Assembly: GCF_000223905.1 (NCBI RefSeq) | Contig: NC_015948.1 | Coordinates: 806,001-870,000 of the forward strand | Reading direction: 5' to 3' | Source: Haloarcula hispanica ATCC 33960 | GTDB taxonomy: Archaea > Halobacteriota > Halobacteria > Halobacteriales > Haloarculaceae | DNA length: 64,000 nt | In this document: positions 42,068 to 50,709 of the stretch, in pieces | Position numbering within the stretch: the first letter of the stretch is position 1 | Layout of the letters: every line of letters starts with the position of its first letter | The notes under the pieces: model-generated | Databases searched by the model: none | What the model saw: the letters and a program-made list of their open reading frames with translations, nothing else | Told to the model about the DNA's origin: nothing | Program-made: the position numbers and the translations under genes

Positions 42068-43393
42068 ATGAGTTCGACCGAAACCGTCGACAGTTCGGCT
42101 GTTAGCAAGGGAACACTCGGTGAATACGCCGAAGCGATGGGGCCGTCCTGGATCGCGGGTGCAATCGCCGCCGGCCCGGCGACGATTGCCAGCCTCGTCA
42201 CCGCTGGCGGTGCGTTCGGCTACAGCCTCCTGTGGGTCGTCGTCCTCTCCGCGGGGGCGGGGGCGCTGGCCCAGTACCTCGCGATGCGGCTGGGACTGCT
42301 GACCGAACGGGGCATCGTCGCCGTCGTCGAGGAGCACCTCGGCGACGCGTGGGCGTGGCTGCTGGTCGGCGACGCGGTGCTTGCGGCCGGCGTGGCACAG
42401 CTCGTAATCATGAAGACCGTCGCCACGGTCTCGGCGACGGTGACCGGTATCGACGCGCGTATCTGGGGCGTCGCCTGGGCGCTCGTTCTGGCGGCGGGGC
42501 TGGCCGGCGGCGGCTACCGGTTCCTCGAACTGGCCGCAAAAGTCCTCGTCCTGCTGGTCGTCGTCGCGTTCGTCGCCAGCCTGTTCGTCGTGCCAATCGA
42601 CGCTGGCGCGGCGGTGAACGGACTGGTCCCGTCCGTCCCGTCCGGGAGCGCGCTGGTTGCGGCCGGCATCCTCGGCGGCGCGGTCCACATCACGCTCATC
42701 ACGATGCACTCCTACACGATGCGGGCCCGAGGCTGGACCCGCGAGGACTACGACCTCGCGACGGTCGACGTCGGGGCGTCGATGCTGGTGGCGTTTGGGG
42801 TCTACAGCCTCGCTATCTTCCTCGTTACGGCGAGTGTGCTCACCTCCGGCGACCTTACGACGGTCGGCGCTGCGGAGGCCCTCGGTCCATTGGTCGGCGA
42901 CAGCGCTCGCTGGCTGTTCCTGCTCGGCCTCTGGGGCGCGGCCGTGTCGACGCTTGGCGGCAACACCATCGTCCCGCCGTTCCTGCTCGCCGACAAGCTC
43001 GGCTGGGGCACCACTATCGAGGATAACCGTTACCGCGGCCTGCTCGCCGCCGTTGCGCTGCTGTCTGCTCCGGGCGCGTTCATCGGCGGGAACGTGCTCG
43101 GCCAGCTCGTCCTCGTGCTTGCGCTCGGCACCGTCGGCACCCCGTTCGTCATTGCCCTTGTCCTCTACCTCCTGAACTCCGACGCGGTCCCGGAGTCGAA
43201 CTCGCTGGCGGCGAACGCCGGCGGGCTGGCGCTCATCGCAGTTTCGGGCGGGCTCGCCGGGAACTTCGTCGTCGAACAGCTCGGCGGCGGCGTCGGCCCG
43301 CTCTCCGGGTTCGTGCTGGCGTTTGCCATCGTCCTCGGCCTCGCCATGGCCGGCCTCGGCGGGAAGTTCCTCCGGGAGGAACTCCTCGCGTGA
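42068..43393 (+). CDS. Nramp-like transporter lacking the canonical metal motif
   Basis: 441 residues with 11 or so helices in the Nramp/LeuT arrangement. Helix 1 reads G-P-A-T-I-A-S (36-42) where Nramps have D-P-G-N. Helix 6 reads T-M-H-S-Y-T-M near 212-218 where they have M-P-H. The Asp, Asn and Met that hold the transition metal are therefore missing, so it may move another ion (for example Mg2+) or a small solute. Its stop overlaps the next gene's GTG by four bases. AT-rich sequence before 42000 may hold the promoter. Confidence 0.8.
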   Translation: MSSTETVDSSAVSKGTLGEYAEAMGPSWIAGAIAAGPATIASLVTAGGAFGYSLLWVVVLSAGAGALAQYLAMRLGLLTERGIVAVVEEHLGDAWAWLLVGDAVLAAGVAQLVIMKTVATVSATVTGIDARIWGVAWALVLAAGLAGGGYRFLELAAKVLVLLVVVAFVASLFVVPIDAGAAVNGLVPSVPSGSALVAAGILGGAVHITLITMHSYTMRARGWTREDYDLATVDVGASMLVAFGVYSLAIFLVTASVLTSGDLTTVGAAEALGPLVGDSARWLFLLGLWGAAVSTLGGNTIVPPFLLADKLGWGTTIEDNRYRGLLAAVALLSAPGAFIGGNVLGQLVLVLALGTVGTPFVIALVLYLLNSDAVPESNSLAANAGGLALIAVSGGLAGNFVVEQLGGGVGPLSGFVLAFAIVLGLAMAGLGGKFLREELLA

Positions 43394-43944
43394 CCGGCGT
43401 TGGATTCCCACTCTCTGGGTCGACGCTCGTCACCGGTCCCTCCAACGCCGGCAAGACGCGGACGACCGCTGCCGCCATAGAGGCATGGCTCGACCGCGAG
43501 GGCACCGAGGGCGTTGTCGTCCTCGATTTCGCGCCCGAAATCGAACTGGACGGGACTGTATTAGGCGGCCGTCTTGATCGATTTATCAGCGTCCCGGAGT
43601 CGGTCTGGGTCGGCCGGATCGACGCCAGTGCGCCCCGCGCCGAGAGCGAGACGGCCGAGCAGGCGGTCGCACTCGCCCGGGAAAACGCCCGCCGTGCCGA
43701 GCGACAGATTGACGCGCTCCCGGAGAATCCCCGCGCGGTGTTCGTCAACGACGCGACGATTCCGTTCCAGCACGACGCCGCTGCGGTCAGCCGGCTCACC
43801 GAATACTGTAAAAAGGCGGACGTAGCCGTCCTCAACGCCTTCGACAGCGACGAACTGGGCGTCGATAATCCGGTGTTCCGGGCCGAGCGGGACGCGCTCG
43901 ATAGGCTCCGGCGCTGGGCCGACCGGATCGTCGATCTGTCGTAG
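43390..43944 (+). CDS. P-loop NTPase coupled to the Nramp-like gene
   Basis: 184 residues from a GTG at 43390 that overlaps the transporter stop (GTGA). Walker A is G-P-S-N-A-G-K-T near residues 16-23. A V-V-V-L-D-F strand follows and R-A-V-F-V-N-D may be the Walker B strand. Overall size suggests a small RecA- or kinase-like P-loop domain. The tight coupling suggests it serves or regulates the transporter, but no family is known to me. Confidence 0.75.
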   Translation: MTGVGFPLSGSTLVTGPSNAGKTRTTAAAIEAWLDREGTEGVVVLDFAPEIELDGTVLGGRLDRFISVPESVWVGRIDASAPRAESETAEQAVALARENARRAERQIDALPENPRAVFVNDATIPFQHDAAAVSRLTEYCKKADVAVLNAFDSDELGVDNPVFRAERDALDRLRRWADRIVDLS

Positions 43945-43982
43945 CGTCCCGTCGAACGGTGACCGGACGCGTCAGCGGCTGG

Positions 43983-44231
43983 CTACGACCCGCCGCGTTT
44001 CCGGAACCAGACGCGCTCGCCGACCGGATCTTCGTCGTCGCCGATGTCCAGCCGACTGACGAACAGGTCGCGAATGGCCATGGTAACGACGAGTTCAGTC
44101 GGCTCGCCGGACTCGTTCTCAACAGTGACGACACAGTGGCCGTCTCGCTCCGCTATCTCGGTGATTGTACCGACGGTCCATCTGTCGCGGTGGTGTGACG
44201 GTTCCTGCGCGTGAATGCGGTCGTGATTCAT
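43983..44231 (-). CDS. Small conserved protein, probable beta-barrel
   Basis: 82 residues. The middle is strand-rich (T-V-G-T-I-T-E-I-A, H-C-V-V-T-V-E-N, E-L-V-V-T-M-A-I) like an OB or SH3-type barrel, and a charged C-terminus ends in F-R-K-R-G-G-S. Function unknown. It is 20 bases after the small membrane protein gene on the same strand, so the two may be one transcript. Confidence 0.65.
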   Translation of the reverse strand: MNHDRIHAQEPSHHRDRWTVGTITEIAERDGHCVVTVENESGEPTELVVTMAIRDLFVSRLDIGDDEDPVGERVWFRKRGGS

Positions 44232-44251
44232 CGGGACTGCTGTGAGTTATC

Positions 44252-44407
44252 TCACCGGTTCCACTCGTAGAACCACCACGCGCCGCCGAGCACCATCAGG
44301 CCGATACCCAGCGTGGAGGTGGCCGGCTCAGGGATGATGAACAGTACGAGCCCGATGAGTACCATCCCGACCGGTTCGAGTTCGTCGAGATACTGGATGA
44401 TGTCCAT
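44252..44407 (-). CDS. 51-aa membrane protein
   Basis: A short frame starting MDIIQYLDELEPVGMVLIGL. Two membrane helices (about 12-26 and 31-44) are separated by P-E-P-A-T-S-T-L, and the tail is W-W-F-Y-E-W-N-R. Small haloarchaeal membrane proteins of this type are common and unstudied. It lies upstream of the 82-aa gene on the same strand. Confidence 0.7.
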   Translation of the reverse strand: MDIIQYLDELEPVGMVLIGLVLFIIPEPATSTLGIGLMVLGGAWWFYEWNR

Positions 44408-44487
44408 ACGCGGTAGTTCACCCGCCTGCCGTATAGAGGTTCGTCCGGCTATCGGGGAGTGAGAACGAACCGGGAACGGCGACTGGA

Positions 44488-46404
44488 TCAGCGGAAGCGG
44501 AACGTTTCGAGGTTCTCCGGCGCGAAGGTCCGGATGTTCTGGTCGTGGTACAGCGACGAGGAGAGGTCCTGTGTCGCCGATTCGTCGCCGTGGACACAGA
44601 GGATCTTCTCGGGTCTGGGGTTCATCGTCTTCACGAAGTTTTCCAGTCCCTGTCGGTCGGCGTGGCCGGAGAAGCCGTCGACCGTCTCGACGGTCATCTC
44701 CAGCGGGACCGTCTCGCTGCGCCCGTTGCCGCCGACGGGCGCCTCGTCTACGCCGCGCTGGATACGATTACCAAGCGTTCCCTGCGCCTGATAGTCGACG
44801 AAGGTAAGCGTCGAATCCGGGTCGGGGCCGAGCTGTTCGAGCCAGGACATGACCGGCCCGCCGGTGAGCATCCCCGAAGTAGAGAGGATGATAGCGGAAT
44901 CGCCATCGGCGATCTCCTGTCGTTCCTCGTCCCCGCCGTCAATGTGGTTGAACTGATCGGCCAGGAACGGGTTCTGGTCTTCGTCGAAGATACGGTCCTG
45001 CAGACCGTCGCGGAGATACTCGGGGTAGGTCGTGTGAACGGCCGTCGCCTCCCAGATCATCCCGTCGAGGTGGACCGGCATCTCGGGGATGTCGCCGTTC
45101 CGCATCGCCTCTTCGAGGACGAGCATGAGTTCCTGTGACCGCCCGACGGCGAAGGTCGGAATGAGCACTTTCCCGTCGCGGTCGTAGGCGTTCTGGATGA
45201 TCTGTTTGAGCTTTCGCTCTGAGTCTTCCTGATCGGTCTGGTAGTCGTTGCGGCCGCCGTAGGTCGACTCCAGCACGAGCGTTTCCACCCGCGGGAAGTC
45301 GTTGACCGCGCCGTCGAACAGGCGCGTGTCGTCGTAGTGGATGTCGCCGGAGAAGGCGACGTTGTACAGGCCGTCGCCGACGTGGAAGTGACACACCGAC
45401 GAGCCGAGGACGTGGCCGGCGTTGTGCAGCGTCAGTTTGATGTCGGGCGCGATGTCGGTCACGTCGCCGTACTCCAGCGGGATGGTGTGTTTGATGGCTT
45501 CGCGGACCATCTCGGAGTCGTACGGCGGGGTCCGACCGTCGTCCGCGGCAGTGTCCAGATAATCCAGCGTCAGCAGGCCCATCAGGTCCCGCGTCGGCTC
45601 GGTGCAGTAGATGGGGCCGTCGTAGCCGTATTCGAACAGTAGCGGGACCAGCGCGGAGTGGTCCAGATGTGCGTGGGTCAGGACGACGGCGTCGATACCG
45701 TTGGTCCCGGCCCCGAACGCCTCCGGGATGTCCAGATACGGTTGCTCCCCGTTCGACCCGGGCTTGTTACCACAGTCGATGAGGATGCGCGTGTCCGGCG
45801 TCGAGAGGATGAACGCGGCGCGGCCGACCTCTCGGCAGCAGCCCAGTGTCGTGATACGGACGTACTCGTCGTCGGACATCGGCTCGCGGTGGATCTGCCG
45901 GCCGACGCGTTCGAGGATGTCCCGGCGGTCCTCGCGCTCCTGTTTGAGGAAGTTCCGGACGTTCTCGACCGTCGAGGACTCGATGGGGGGCGTTCGAACG
46001 ACTTCGGGCGTCCAGCCGACCTCTTGCGTGATGTCACGCAGGGTCGAGCCGCGCCGGCCAATGACGACGCCGGGCTTCTGGGCCTGGACGACGACTTCGC
46101 CGGTGTCGGTGTGGAAATTCAGGTCCATGACGCCGGCCTCCTCGGGGATGAGTTCCCGAATCGCCTCCTCAGCCTCGGCTGGCGGGGCCAGTACGTCCGG
46201 GTCCGGGCGGACCGTGATTCGCTTGCGGAGTTTCGACGCGAGCCGGCGAACGAGGTCGCTGTTCGCGGCGAACTCCTTCGGGTCCCGCGTGTATATGACG
46301 AGTTCCGGTCCCTCGTACGTGACATCCGAGACGGAGATACGGCGCGGGACTTCCTCGTCGATCGTTGCCTTCACGTCTTCGAGTTGCTTGTCTACAGTGC
46401 TCAT
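44488..46404 (-). CDS. fttA: aCPSF1/FttA beta-CASP ribonuclease, transcription termination factor
   Basis: 638 residues in the full archaeal aCPSF1 order. Two N-terminal KH domains (1-145, with V-I-G-R-R-G-S-T-L) are followed by a metallo-beta-lactamase domain with H-A-H-L-D-H-S and a beta-CASP insertion (E-S-T-Y-G-G-R, F-A-V-G-R-S-Q-E). The closing motifs are D-G-F-S-G-H-A-D and C-V-H-G-D. It cuts nascent RNA at U-rich ends and drives termination behind RNA polymerase. All zinc-binding motifs are intact, so it should be active. The leader has an inverted repeat CATCCCG/CGGGATG. Confidence 0.95.
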   Translation of the reverse strand: MSTVDKQLEDVKATIDEEVPRRISVSDVTYEGPELVIYTRDPKEFAANSDLVRRLASKLRKRITVRPDPDVLAPPAEAEEAIRELIPEEAGVMDLNFHTDTGEVVVQAQKPGVVIGRRGSTLRDITQEVGWTPEVVRTPPIESSTVENVRNFLKQEREDRRDILERVGRQIHREPMSDDEYVRITTLGCCREVGRAAFILSTPDTRILIDCGNKPGSNGEQPYLDIPEAFGAGTNGIDAVVLTHAHLDHSALVPLLFEYGYDGPIYCTEPTRDLMGLLTLDYLDTAADDGRTPPYDSEMVREAIKHTIPLEYGDVTDIAPDIKLTLHNAGHVLGSSVCHFHVGDGLYNVAFSGDIHYDDTRLFDGAVNDFPRVETLVLESTYGGRNDYQTDQEDSERKLKQIIQNAYDRDGKVLIPTFAVGRSQELMLVLEEAMRNGDIPEMPVHLDGMIWEATAVHTTYPEYLRDGLQDRIFDEDQNPFLADQFNHIDGGDEERQEIADGDSAIILSTSGMLTGGPVMSWLEQLGPDPDSTLTFVDYQAQGTLGNRIQRGVDEAPVGGNGRSETVPLEMTVETVDGFSGHADRQGLENFVKTMNPRPEKILCVHGDESATQDLSSSLYHDQNIRTFAPENLETFRFR

Positions 46405-46672
46405 AGCTCAAAACGGGGTGTCATCCCGGTAGCGGGGCCGTCCACGGCTGGCGCGGGCCGACCTGGTGCCGCGGGATGTACGCTCTCTAATAAAGTCATC
46501 AGTTATCGGTGAGTTGCCTCCGGACGTGGAGAGATGTCCGGAAAACCGTCCTCTATTTCTCAGTATTCCCCTCGTGTTATAAAAGCCTTCGCAATACGGA
46601 GGGTAGGGGGCCGGACCGTGGTCGACGCGCTGTTGCCCAAAGGAGTAAACGCACACCGTGTGAGACGCCGCC

Positions 46673-47155
46673 ATGCGACTGACACCGGACACAGTCCGCG
46701 ACGAGTACGAATGGGTACAGGACCGTCGTAGCGACGTCGTCCCGCTGGTGAACGAAACGCGAGCCCATCTCGGGTCCCAGTTCGATGTCGACGTCGAGCC
46801 GCTCACAGACGACGCCTACACGGCCGCCATCGACGAGGTGTTCGCCGACGGCGACCGTGCGGTCAACGTCGCAGCGCTGGTTCATCTCCTTCGAGAACTG
46901 GACGTCACAGGCGATTACCCGGGCTTCGTCGTCGACGAACTGCTGGGCCGTGAGCTGGCAGCGATGATTGCCGGCGAGCAACCGCTCCGGCTGCTCGCGG
47001 AGGCCACCTTCCACGTCGCGGACGTGCGAACCCACGGGGACGACACAGCGGCCGCGGGTGCTGACGACCTCGACGCCGCACTCGCGGCCGGGGTTCAGAC
47101 GCGGGTCCCGGGCTGGCCGTGGCAACAGACGGAGAGTCCGTTCGCCGTGGAGTGA
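46673..47155 (+). CDS. Conserved haloarchaeal protein of unknown function
   Basis: 160 residues, soluble, mostly helical. It begins MRLTPDTVRDEYEWVQDRRS and its middle part has a helix L-V-H-L-L-R-E-L and L-A-A-M-I-A. It ends with an aromatic patch V-P-G-W-P-W-Q-Q. No motif I can assign. A TATAAAAG box at about 46578 could start a transcript with a leader near 70 nt. It converges on the Tp34-like gene. Confidence 0.6.
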   Translation: MRLTPDTVRDEYEWVQDRRSDVVPLVNETRAHLGSQFDVDVEPLTDDAYTAAIDEVFADGDRAVNVAALVHLLRELDVTGDYPGFVVDELLGRELAAMIAGEQPLRLLAEATFHVADVRTHGDDTAAAGADDLDAALAAGVQTRVPGWPWQQTESPFAVE

Positions 47156-47196
47156 GCCATGGTCCGCTCTCGCAACCGAACGACTGGTCGAGGCGG

Positions 47197-48255
47197 TCAG
47201 CCTCCCGAAAACGAGAACGAGGGCGTCGTCAGGAACGCCGTCTCGTACCCCTCGTGGCGGGACACCTGCGGCGGGGCGACGACGTCGACACCGACAGACG
47301 GATCCTGGGCTGTCGTCTCAATGATTGCGCCGTAGTGATACCCGATTTCGGGGTGGACCGCGGCGGTCAGCGCGTCCTCGAACACCGTCTCGCCGTCGGC
47401 CTCAACAGTCCCGTCGAGCGACATCATCGGAAGGGGAACGCGGTTGTACGGCGTCCGAGCCGAGACGGCGAGATACGACTCGCCATCGGAGAGGAACGCG
47501 GCGTCCTGTACCCACGTCACGGCGTACACGCCGTCGCTCCCTTTGTCCGTCCCGAGGACCGTTCCGGGCAGGGCCGACACTTCTGGGACCTGCGATGTCG
47601 GTACCATGTCCATGTTCATCAGGTCGACCGCCCCGCGCTCGCCCTGTGAGTCCGGGAACTCCTCGAAGGAGAGTTGGTCGCGGGTGGACTGTGCGAAGTC
47701 GAACTCGACCGTTGCCTCGCCGGCCTCGCCGAACCGACCGTCGAAGCCCCCCAGTCGGCGTTCCCCCATCCCGTTGACGCGGACGGAAAGCTGGTAGACA
47801 CCGTCGCCGTCGAGCGCGTAGTTGTCGCCGTAGTGAAAGCCCATGTTCTGGGAGATCATCGGCCACGGGGACTTGTCGGCGACCGTCTCGCCGTCGCGTT
47901 CGATGGTGATCGAGAGGCCGGCAGACACCGGCAGTACCATCTCGGTCTCGGGGTCCCAGATGGTTGCCATCAGGTGGACGCTGTCCTCGCTCCGGATGTC
48001 GACCTTTTCGGCTGTCGTCCCGGTGACCGTCCAGAAGCGGTGGGGAAAGGAGTAGCTCAGCCCGACCATGTACTCACCCGCCTGTGCCATCCCGGCCATT
48101 CCCATCCCCTCGGCGTGGGTGGGGCGATACGTGGCATCGGGGCGGTTCTCGACCAGCGGGGGAGCGCGTGTCGACTGGGAACTCAGCGAACCACACCCCG
48201 CCAGAACCGTCGTGCCGGCGAAAGCGGCACTGGCGAGGAACTCTCGGCGATTCAT
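47197..48255 (-). CDS. Tat-exported lipoprotein, Tp34/P19-like iron-transport type
   Basis: 352 residues. M-N-R-R-E-F-L-A-S-A is a Tat leader and L-A-G-C-G-S a lipobox. The first domain is Met- and His-rich (A-E-G-M-G-M-A-G-M-A-Q-A-G-E-Y-M, F-P-H-R-F-W, Q-N-M-G-F-H-Y-G-D-N-Y) as in the P19/Tp34 family that binds iron or copper outside the cell. The second half repeats the style, with P-E-I-G-Y-H-Y-G-A-I. A metal-binding role is inferred. A Dyp-type peroxidase gene lies nearby, a pairing like EfeO/EfeB. Confidence 0.75.
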   Translation of the reverse strand: MNRREFLASAAFAGTTVLAGCGSLSSQSTRAPPLVENRPDATYRPTHAEGMGMAGMAQAGEYMVGLSYSFPHRFWTVTGTTAEKVDIRSEDSVHLMATIWDPETEMVLPVSAGLSITIERDGETVADKSPWPMISQNMGFHYGDNYALDGDGVYQLSVRVNGMGERRLGGFDGRFGEAGEATVEFDFAQSTRDQLSFEEFPDSQGERGAVDLMNMDMVPTSQVPEVSALPGTVLGTDKGSDGVYAVTWVQDAAFLSDGESYLAVSARTPYNRVPLPMMSLDGTVEADGETVFEDALTAAVHPEIGYHYGAIIETTAQDPSVGVDVVAPPQVSRHEGYETAFLTTPSFSFSGG

Positions 48256-48305
48256 GGACCGCCTTTGGGTCCTCATCTGAAAGACCGTTCTGGTACGATA
48301 GCCGA

Positions 48306-48848
48306 ATGTCGTGGCGAGACCGAAACGGCACAAGACATTTGCTATCGGTCGGTGCAATCCCGGCCGTGTCCTCCAGAATCGCCCGCACTGCGGTCCTCAG
48401 CTTCGTCGTCTTGGCCGCGGGATGTTTCGGTGGACCGTCGCCGGAGTCAGCGGCCCCGTCGGAGGCAGCGACAACCGTTGCATCCCCGACAGGGACTGTC
48501 GAGTTCCATGACGGTCCAAAGGACCCGCCCGACCAGCCCGTGACGCTGAACGAGTCCTCCGCCCGCGAGTTCGTCTACGAGTACCAGTACCGGAGCGTCT
48601 ACAACGGTCTGTGGCAGGGCGAACACACCGAGATGACCCTCGACTGCCGCATCGACAACGTCACCGAGCGGTCGTGGGGGTACGACGTCGTCATCACCTG
48701 TACAGGGTCGTCGACGACCGACCCGCCGGCCGGCTCGACAGCGACGGACGGTCCGATATCCGACTACTTTACCCAGTCGTATCGGTACAGCGTCAGCGCC
48801 GACGCCCTGGCTCGTGAGACAGTCGAGAACCGTGACGCGGTCTCCTGA
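48306..48848 (+). CDS. Putative lipoprotein of unknown function
   Basis: 180 residues from the ATG at 48306. A GTG at 48366 would give the more usual short signal peptide (V-S-S-R-I-A-R-T-A-V-L-S-F-V-V). Either way a lipobox L-A-A-G-C-F-G is present. The mature part has a Thr/Pro/Ser linker, then strand-rich sequence E-F-V-Y-E-Y-Q-Y-R-S-V-Y-N-G-L-W and two Cys residues (D-C-R-I, I-T-C-T) that may form a disulfide. It is divergent from the Tp34-like gene and convergent with the Dyp peroxidase gene. Confidence 0.7.
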   Translation: MSWRDRNGTRHLLSVGAIPAVSSRIARTAVLSFVVLAAGCFGGPSPESAAPSEAATTVASPTGTVEFHDGPKDPPDQPVTLNESSAREFVYEYQYRSVYNGLWQGEHTEMTLDCRIDNVTERSWGYDVVITCTGSSTTDPPAGSTATDGPISDYFTQSYRYSVSADALARETVENRDAVS

Positions 48849-48861
48849 CGACATCGACCCG

Positions 48862-50127
48862 TCAGGCTGGGTCGGCCGGTGGGAGTGCCCGCAACGAGCG
48901 CGGGGGGAGCAGGTAGTTCCCGCGTCGCGTGACTGTCATGTACTGGAGGATACCGTTGTTCACTCGCTGACCGACGGCGGAGTCGTTAGCGACGTCCGTT
49001 CCGTTCATCGCCTGTTTCGTCGCGACGAAGTCGGCGATAGAGCGCTGCAGCGAGAGGAAGTGCAGCCCCGCTTCGCCGCCGTCGGTCGAACTGAAGTCCC
49101 GGCGGAGGATGGTCGGTGTCCCGTCTTCTCTGACGCGGGACATCTTCTGTGCGTGACCGACGACGCCCTCCCGTCGGCCGCTATCGACCACGTCCTCGGG
49201 GCACTCGCCGGCACCGTTGTCAGTACCGAGGTTCTCGCCGACGCCTTCGACCCTGTCCTCGTCAGCGTGGGCCGGACAGAACATCTTCGAGACGCGCTGG
49301 TCCCGGGAGTCCTGTTCGTACCACTGCTGGAGTTGCAGTCGGATCTTCGAGAGGTGCTGGGTCGCGCCGCCGGCGAACGGTCCCGAATCGACCGTTACGC
49401 GGTCCTCGGAGGCCTGGTTTTCCTTGAACCCGGACTTGAACCCCATGAACAGCGGGGCCTCTTCGGGGACCGGGTCGGAGTCCGGAACCCCGTCGACGTC
49501 TTGATTCTCGGCGGGGAGGCCGGCCCCGACGAACCCCGTCCGTCGCTCTGCCTCGCGCAGGACGCCCTCGAAGGTAGCGCTCATCTCGTGGTCGTTCGCA
49601 GTGTCCCGATTCCCCTTCAGTGCTTCTTCGGCCTCGATGACGGCTCGCTCGTCGTCACTGGCGAGGTGCAGGAGCGCGTCGGGCGTGTCGAGTTCCGGGT
49701 CTTCGAAGGGGGCAAGCGCCATCGGCTCTGGCAGGTCGACGCCGGCTACGTCGGCCTCGAAGCGGTCGAAGTAGGCCGGACTGTACCCGAGCGTGAACAG
49801 TAACCCCTCGTTGCTCCACTCGTAGGCCTGTTCGAGGTCGCGGAGCGCCGTATCGACCTGCTCGCGGTCGGCATCCGTCGGCGTTCCGTCGCCGGTGTAA
49901 TCCAGCAGCAGGAGGACGTGGTGGCGCGACAGTCGGTGGTTCCCGGCGTCGTCGGTCGCCAGCGACGCATCCCAGGCGTGCTGGCGCTCCGGGAGCGACG
50001 AAGGGTCGTCGGTGCCCTTGGGTACCGTCCCCGACCCGCGGTCGAGACAGGCGGCCAGCGCCGCGGTGCCGCCGATGGCGACGGCGCTCTTGGCGAACTC
50101 GCGTCGGGAAATTCCGCGTTCAGTCAT
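48862..50127 (-). CDS. Tat-exported Dyp-type peroxidase, altered GxxDG motif
   Basis: 421 residues. R-G-I-S-R-R-E-F-A-K-S is a twin-arginine leader and L-A-A-C-L-D a lipobox-like site. The Dyp fold is shown by P-F-A-G-G-A-T-Q-H-L-S-K-I-R-L, a proximal haem His325 in V-V-G-H-A-Q-K and I-L-R-R-D-F-S. The distal motif reads G-F-K-S-G (229-233) where Dyp enzymes have G-F-K-D-G, so the catalytic Asp is Ser. It may extract iron from haem as EfeB is proposed to do, or have lost peroxidase activity. ATG at 50125-50127. Confidence 0.85.
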   Translation of the reverse strand: MTERGISRREFAKSAVAIGGTAALAACLDRGSGTVPKGTDDPSSLPERQHAWDASLATDDAGNHRLSRHHVLLLLDYTGDGTPTDADREQVDTALRDLEQAYEWSNEGLLFTLGYSPAYFDRFEADVAGVDLPEPMALAPFEDPELDTPDALLHLASDDERAVIEAEEALKGNRDTANDHEMSATFEGVLREAERRTGFVGAGLPAENQDVDGVPDSDPVPEEAPLFMGFKSGFKENQASEDRVTVDSGPFAGGATQHLSKIRLQLQQWYEQDSRDQRVSKMFCPAHADEDRVEGVGENLGTDNGAGECPEDVVDSGRREGVVGHAQKMSRVREDGTPTILRRDFSSTDGGEAGLHFLSLQRSIADFVATKQAMNGTDVANDSAVGQRVNNGILQYMTVTRRGNYLLPPRSLRALPPADPA

Positions 50128-50205
50128 CACCCACCCTATGGACTGCCCGTGCAATTGGGTTGTGGTACGGGACTCGAAATCAGCCACTGTCCGCGGGTAG
50201 TCGAA

Positions 50206-50709
50206 CTAGCCGCTCTCGAAGAGGCGGTCGAGTAACCGGGTGAAGCGGTCAGACAGGCGGTCGGGGGCCGTGGGGTCGACCGTCGCGAGCAGTTCGACCG
50301 TCTGGTCACGCCGACAGAGCGCCAGCATCACCCGTCCCCCGTCCCGACGCTTTTCGACGATGTCGTGTTCGACCAGGCCGCTGAGGTGGTGTTCGAGCGT
50401 GCTCCGAGCGATGTCGAGGTGGTCGGCCACTTCGCCGGGGCGAGCGGCTTCGCGCTCTACGAGCGTGACAAGAACGTCTCTCGCCGTTTCGCGACGGAGG
50501 AAGGCGATGGCGTGGCGCTCCCAGGGGTCGAACGACGCCGTGTAGTAGTGCGTGCGCCCGTTGATCGACTCGCTGGTGATGCGGTCGAGTCGGCCCAGAT
50601 GGTACTGTACCTGTCCCGTTGCGAGGTCCAGCGCCCGGGTTAGCTCCCGGAAGTGAACTCCCGGATTGGACTCGATGTGCCGGTAAATCCGCGCTCTGGT
50701 GTCGCTCAT
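50206..50709 (-). CDS. Tandem winged-helix transcription regulator
   Basis: 167 residues with two winged helices. The first (about 1-60) shows R-I-Y-R-H-I-E-S-N-P-G-V-H-F-R-E-L-T-R-A-L and G-Q-V-Q-Y-H-L-G-R-L. The second (about 75-140) shows R-P-G-E-V-A-D-H-L-D-I-A-R-S-T-L-E-H-H-L-S-G-L. Its ATG overlaps the stop of the membrane-protein gene by four bases, so it probably regulates that gene or senses through it. Confidence 0.85.
   Translation of the reverse strand: MSDTRARIYRHIESNPGVHFRELTRALDLATGQVQYHLGRLDRITSESINGRTHYYTASFDPWERHAIAFLRRETARDVLVTLVEREAARPGEVADHLDIARSTLEHHLSGLVEHDIVEKRRDGGRVMLALCRRDQTVELLATVDPTAPDRLSDRFTRLLDRLFESG

Noticed and set aside
42002-43411. A 469-codon minus-strand frame across the Nramp-like gene
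   Set aside because: Low-complexity Arg/Asp/Glu/Gly product with no family features; exactly antisense to a gene with clear transmembrane pattern. Common artefact of GC-rich DNA.
46405-46480. Inverted repeat CATCCCG/CGGGATG in the fttA leader as an autoregulatory site
   Set aside because: Only seven bases with a 40-base gap; noted in the gene entry but too weak to claim.
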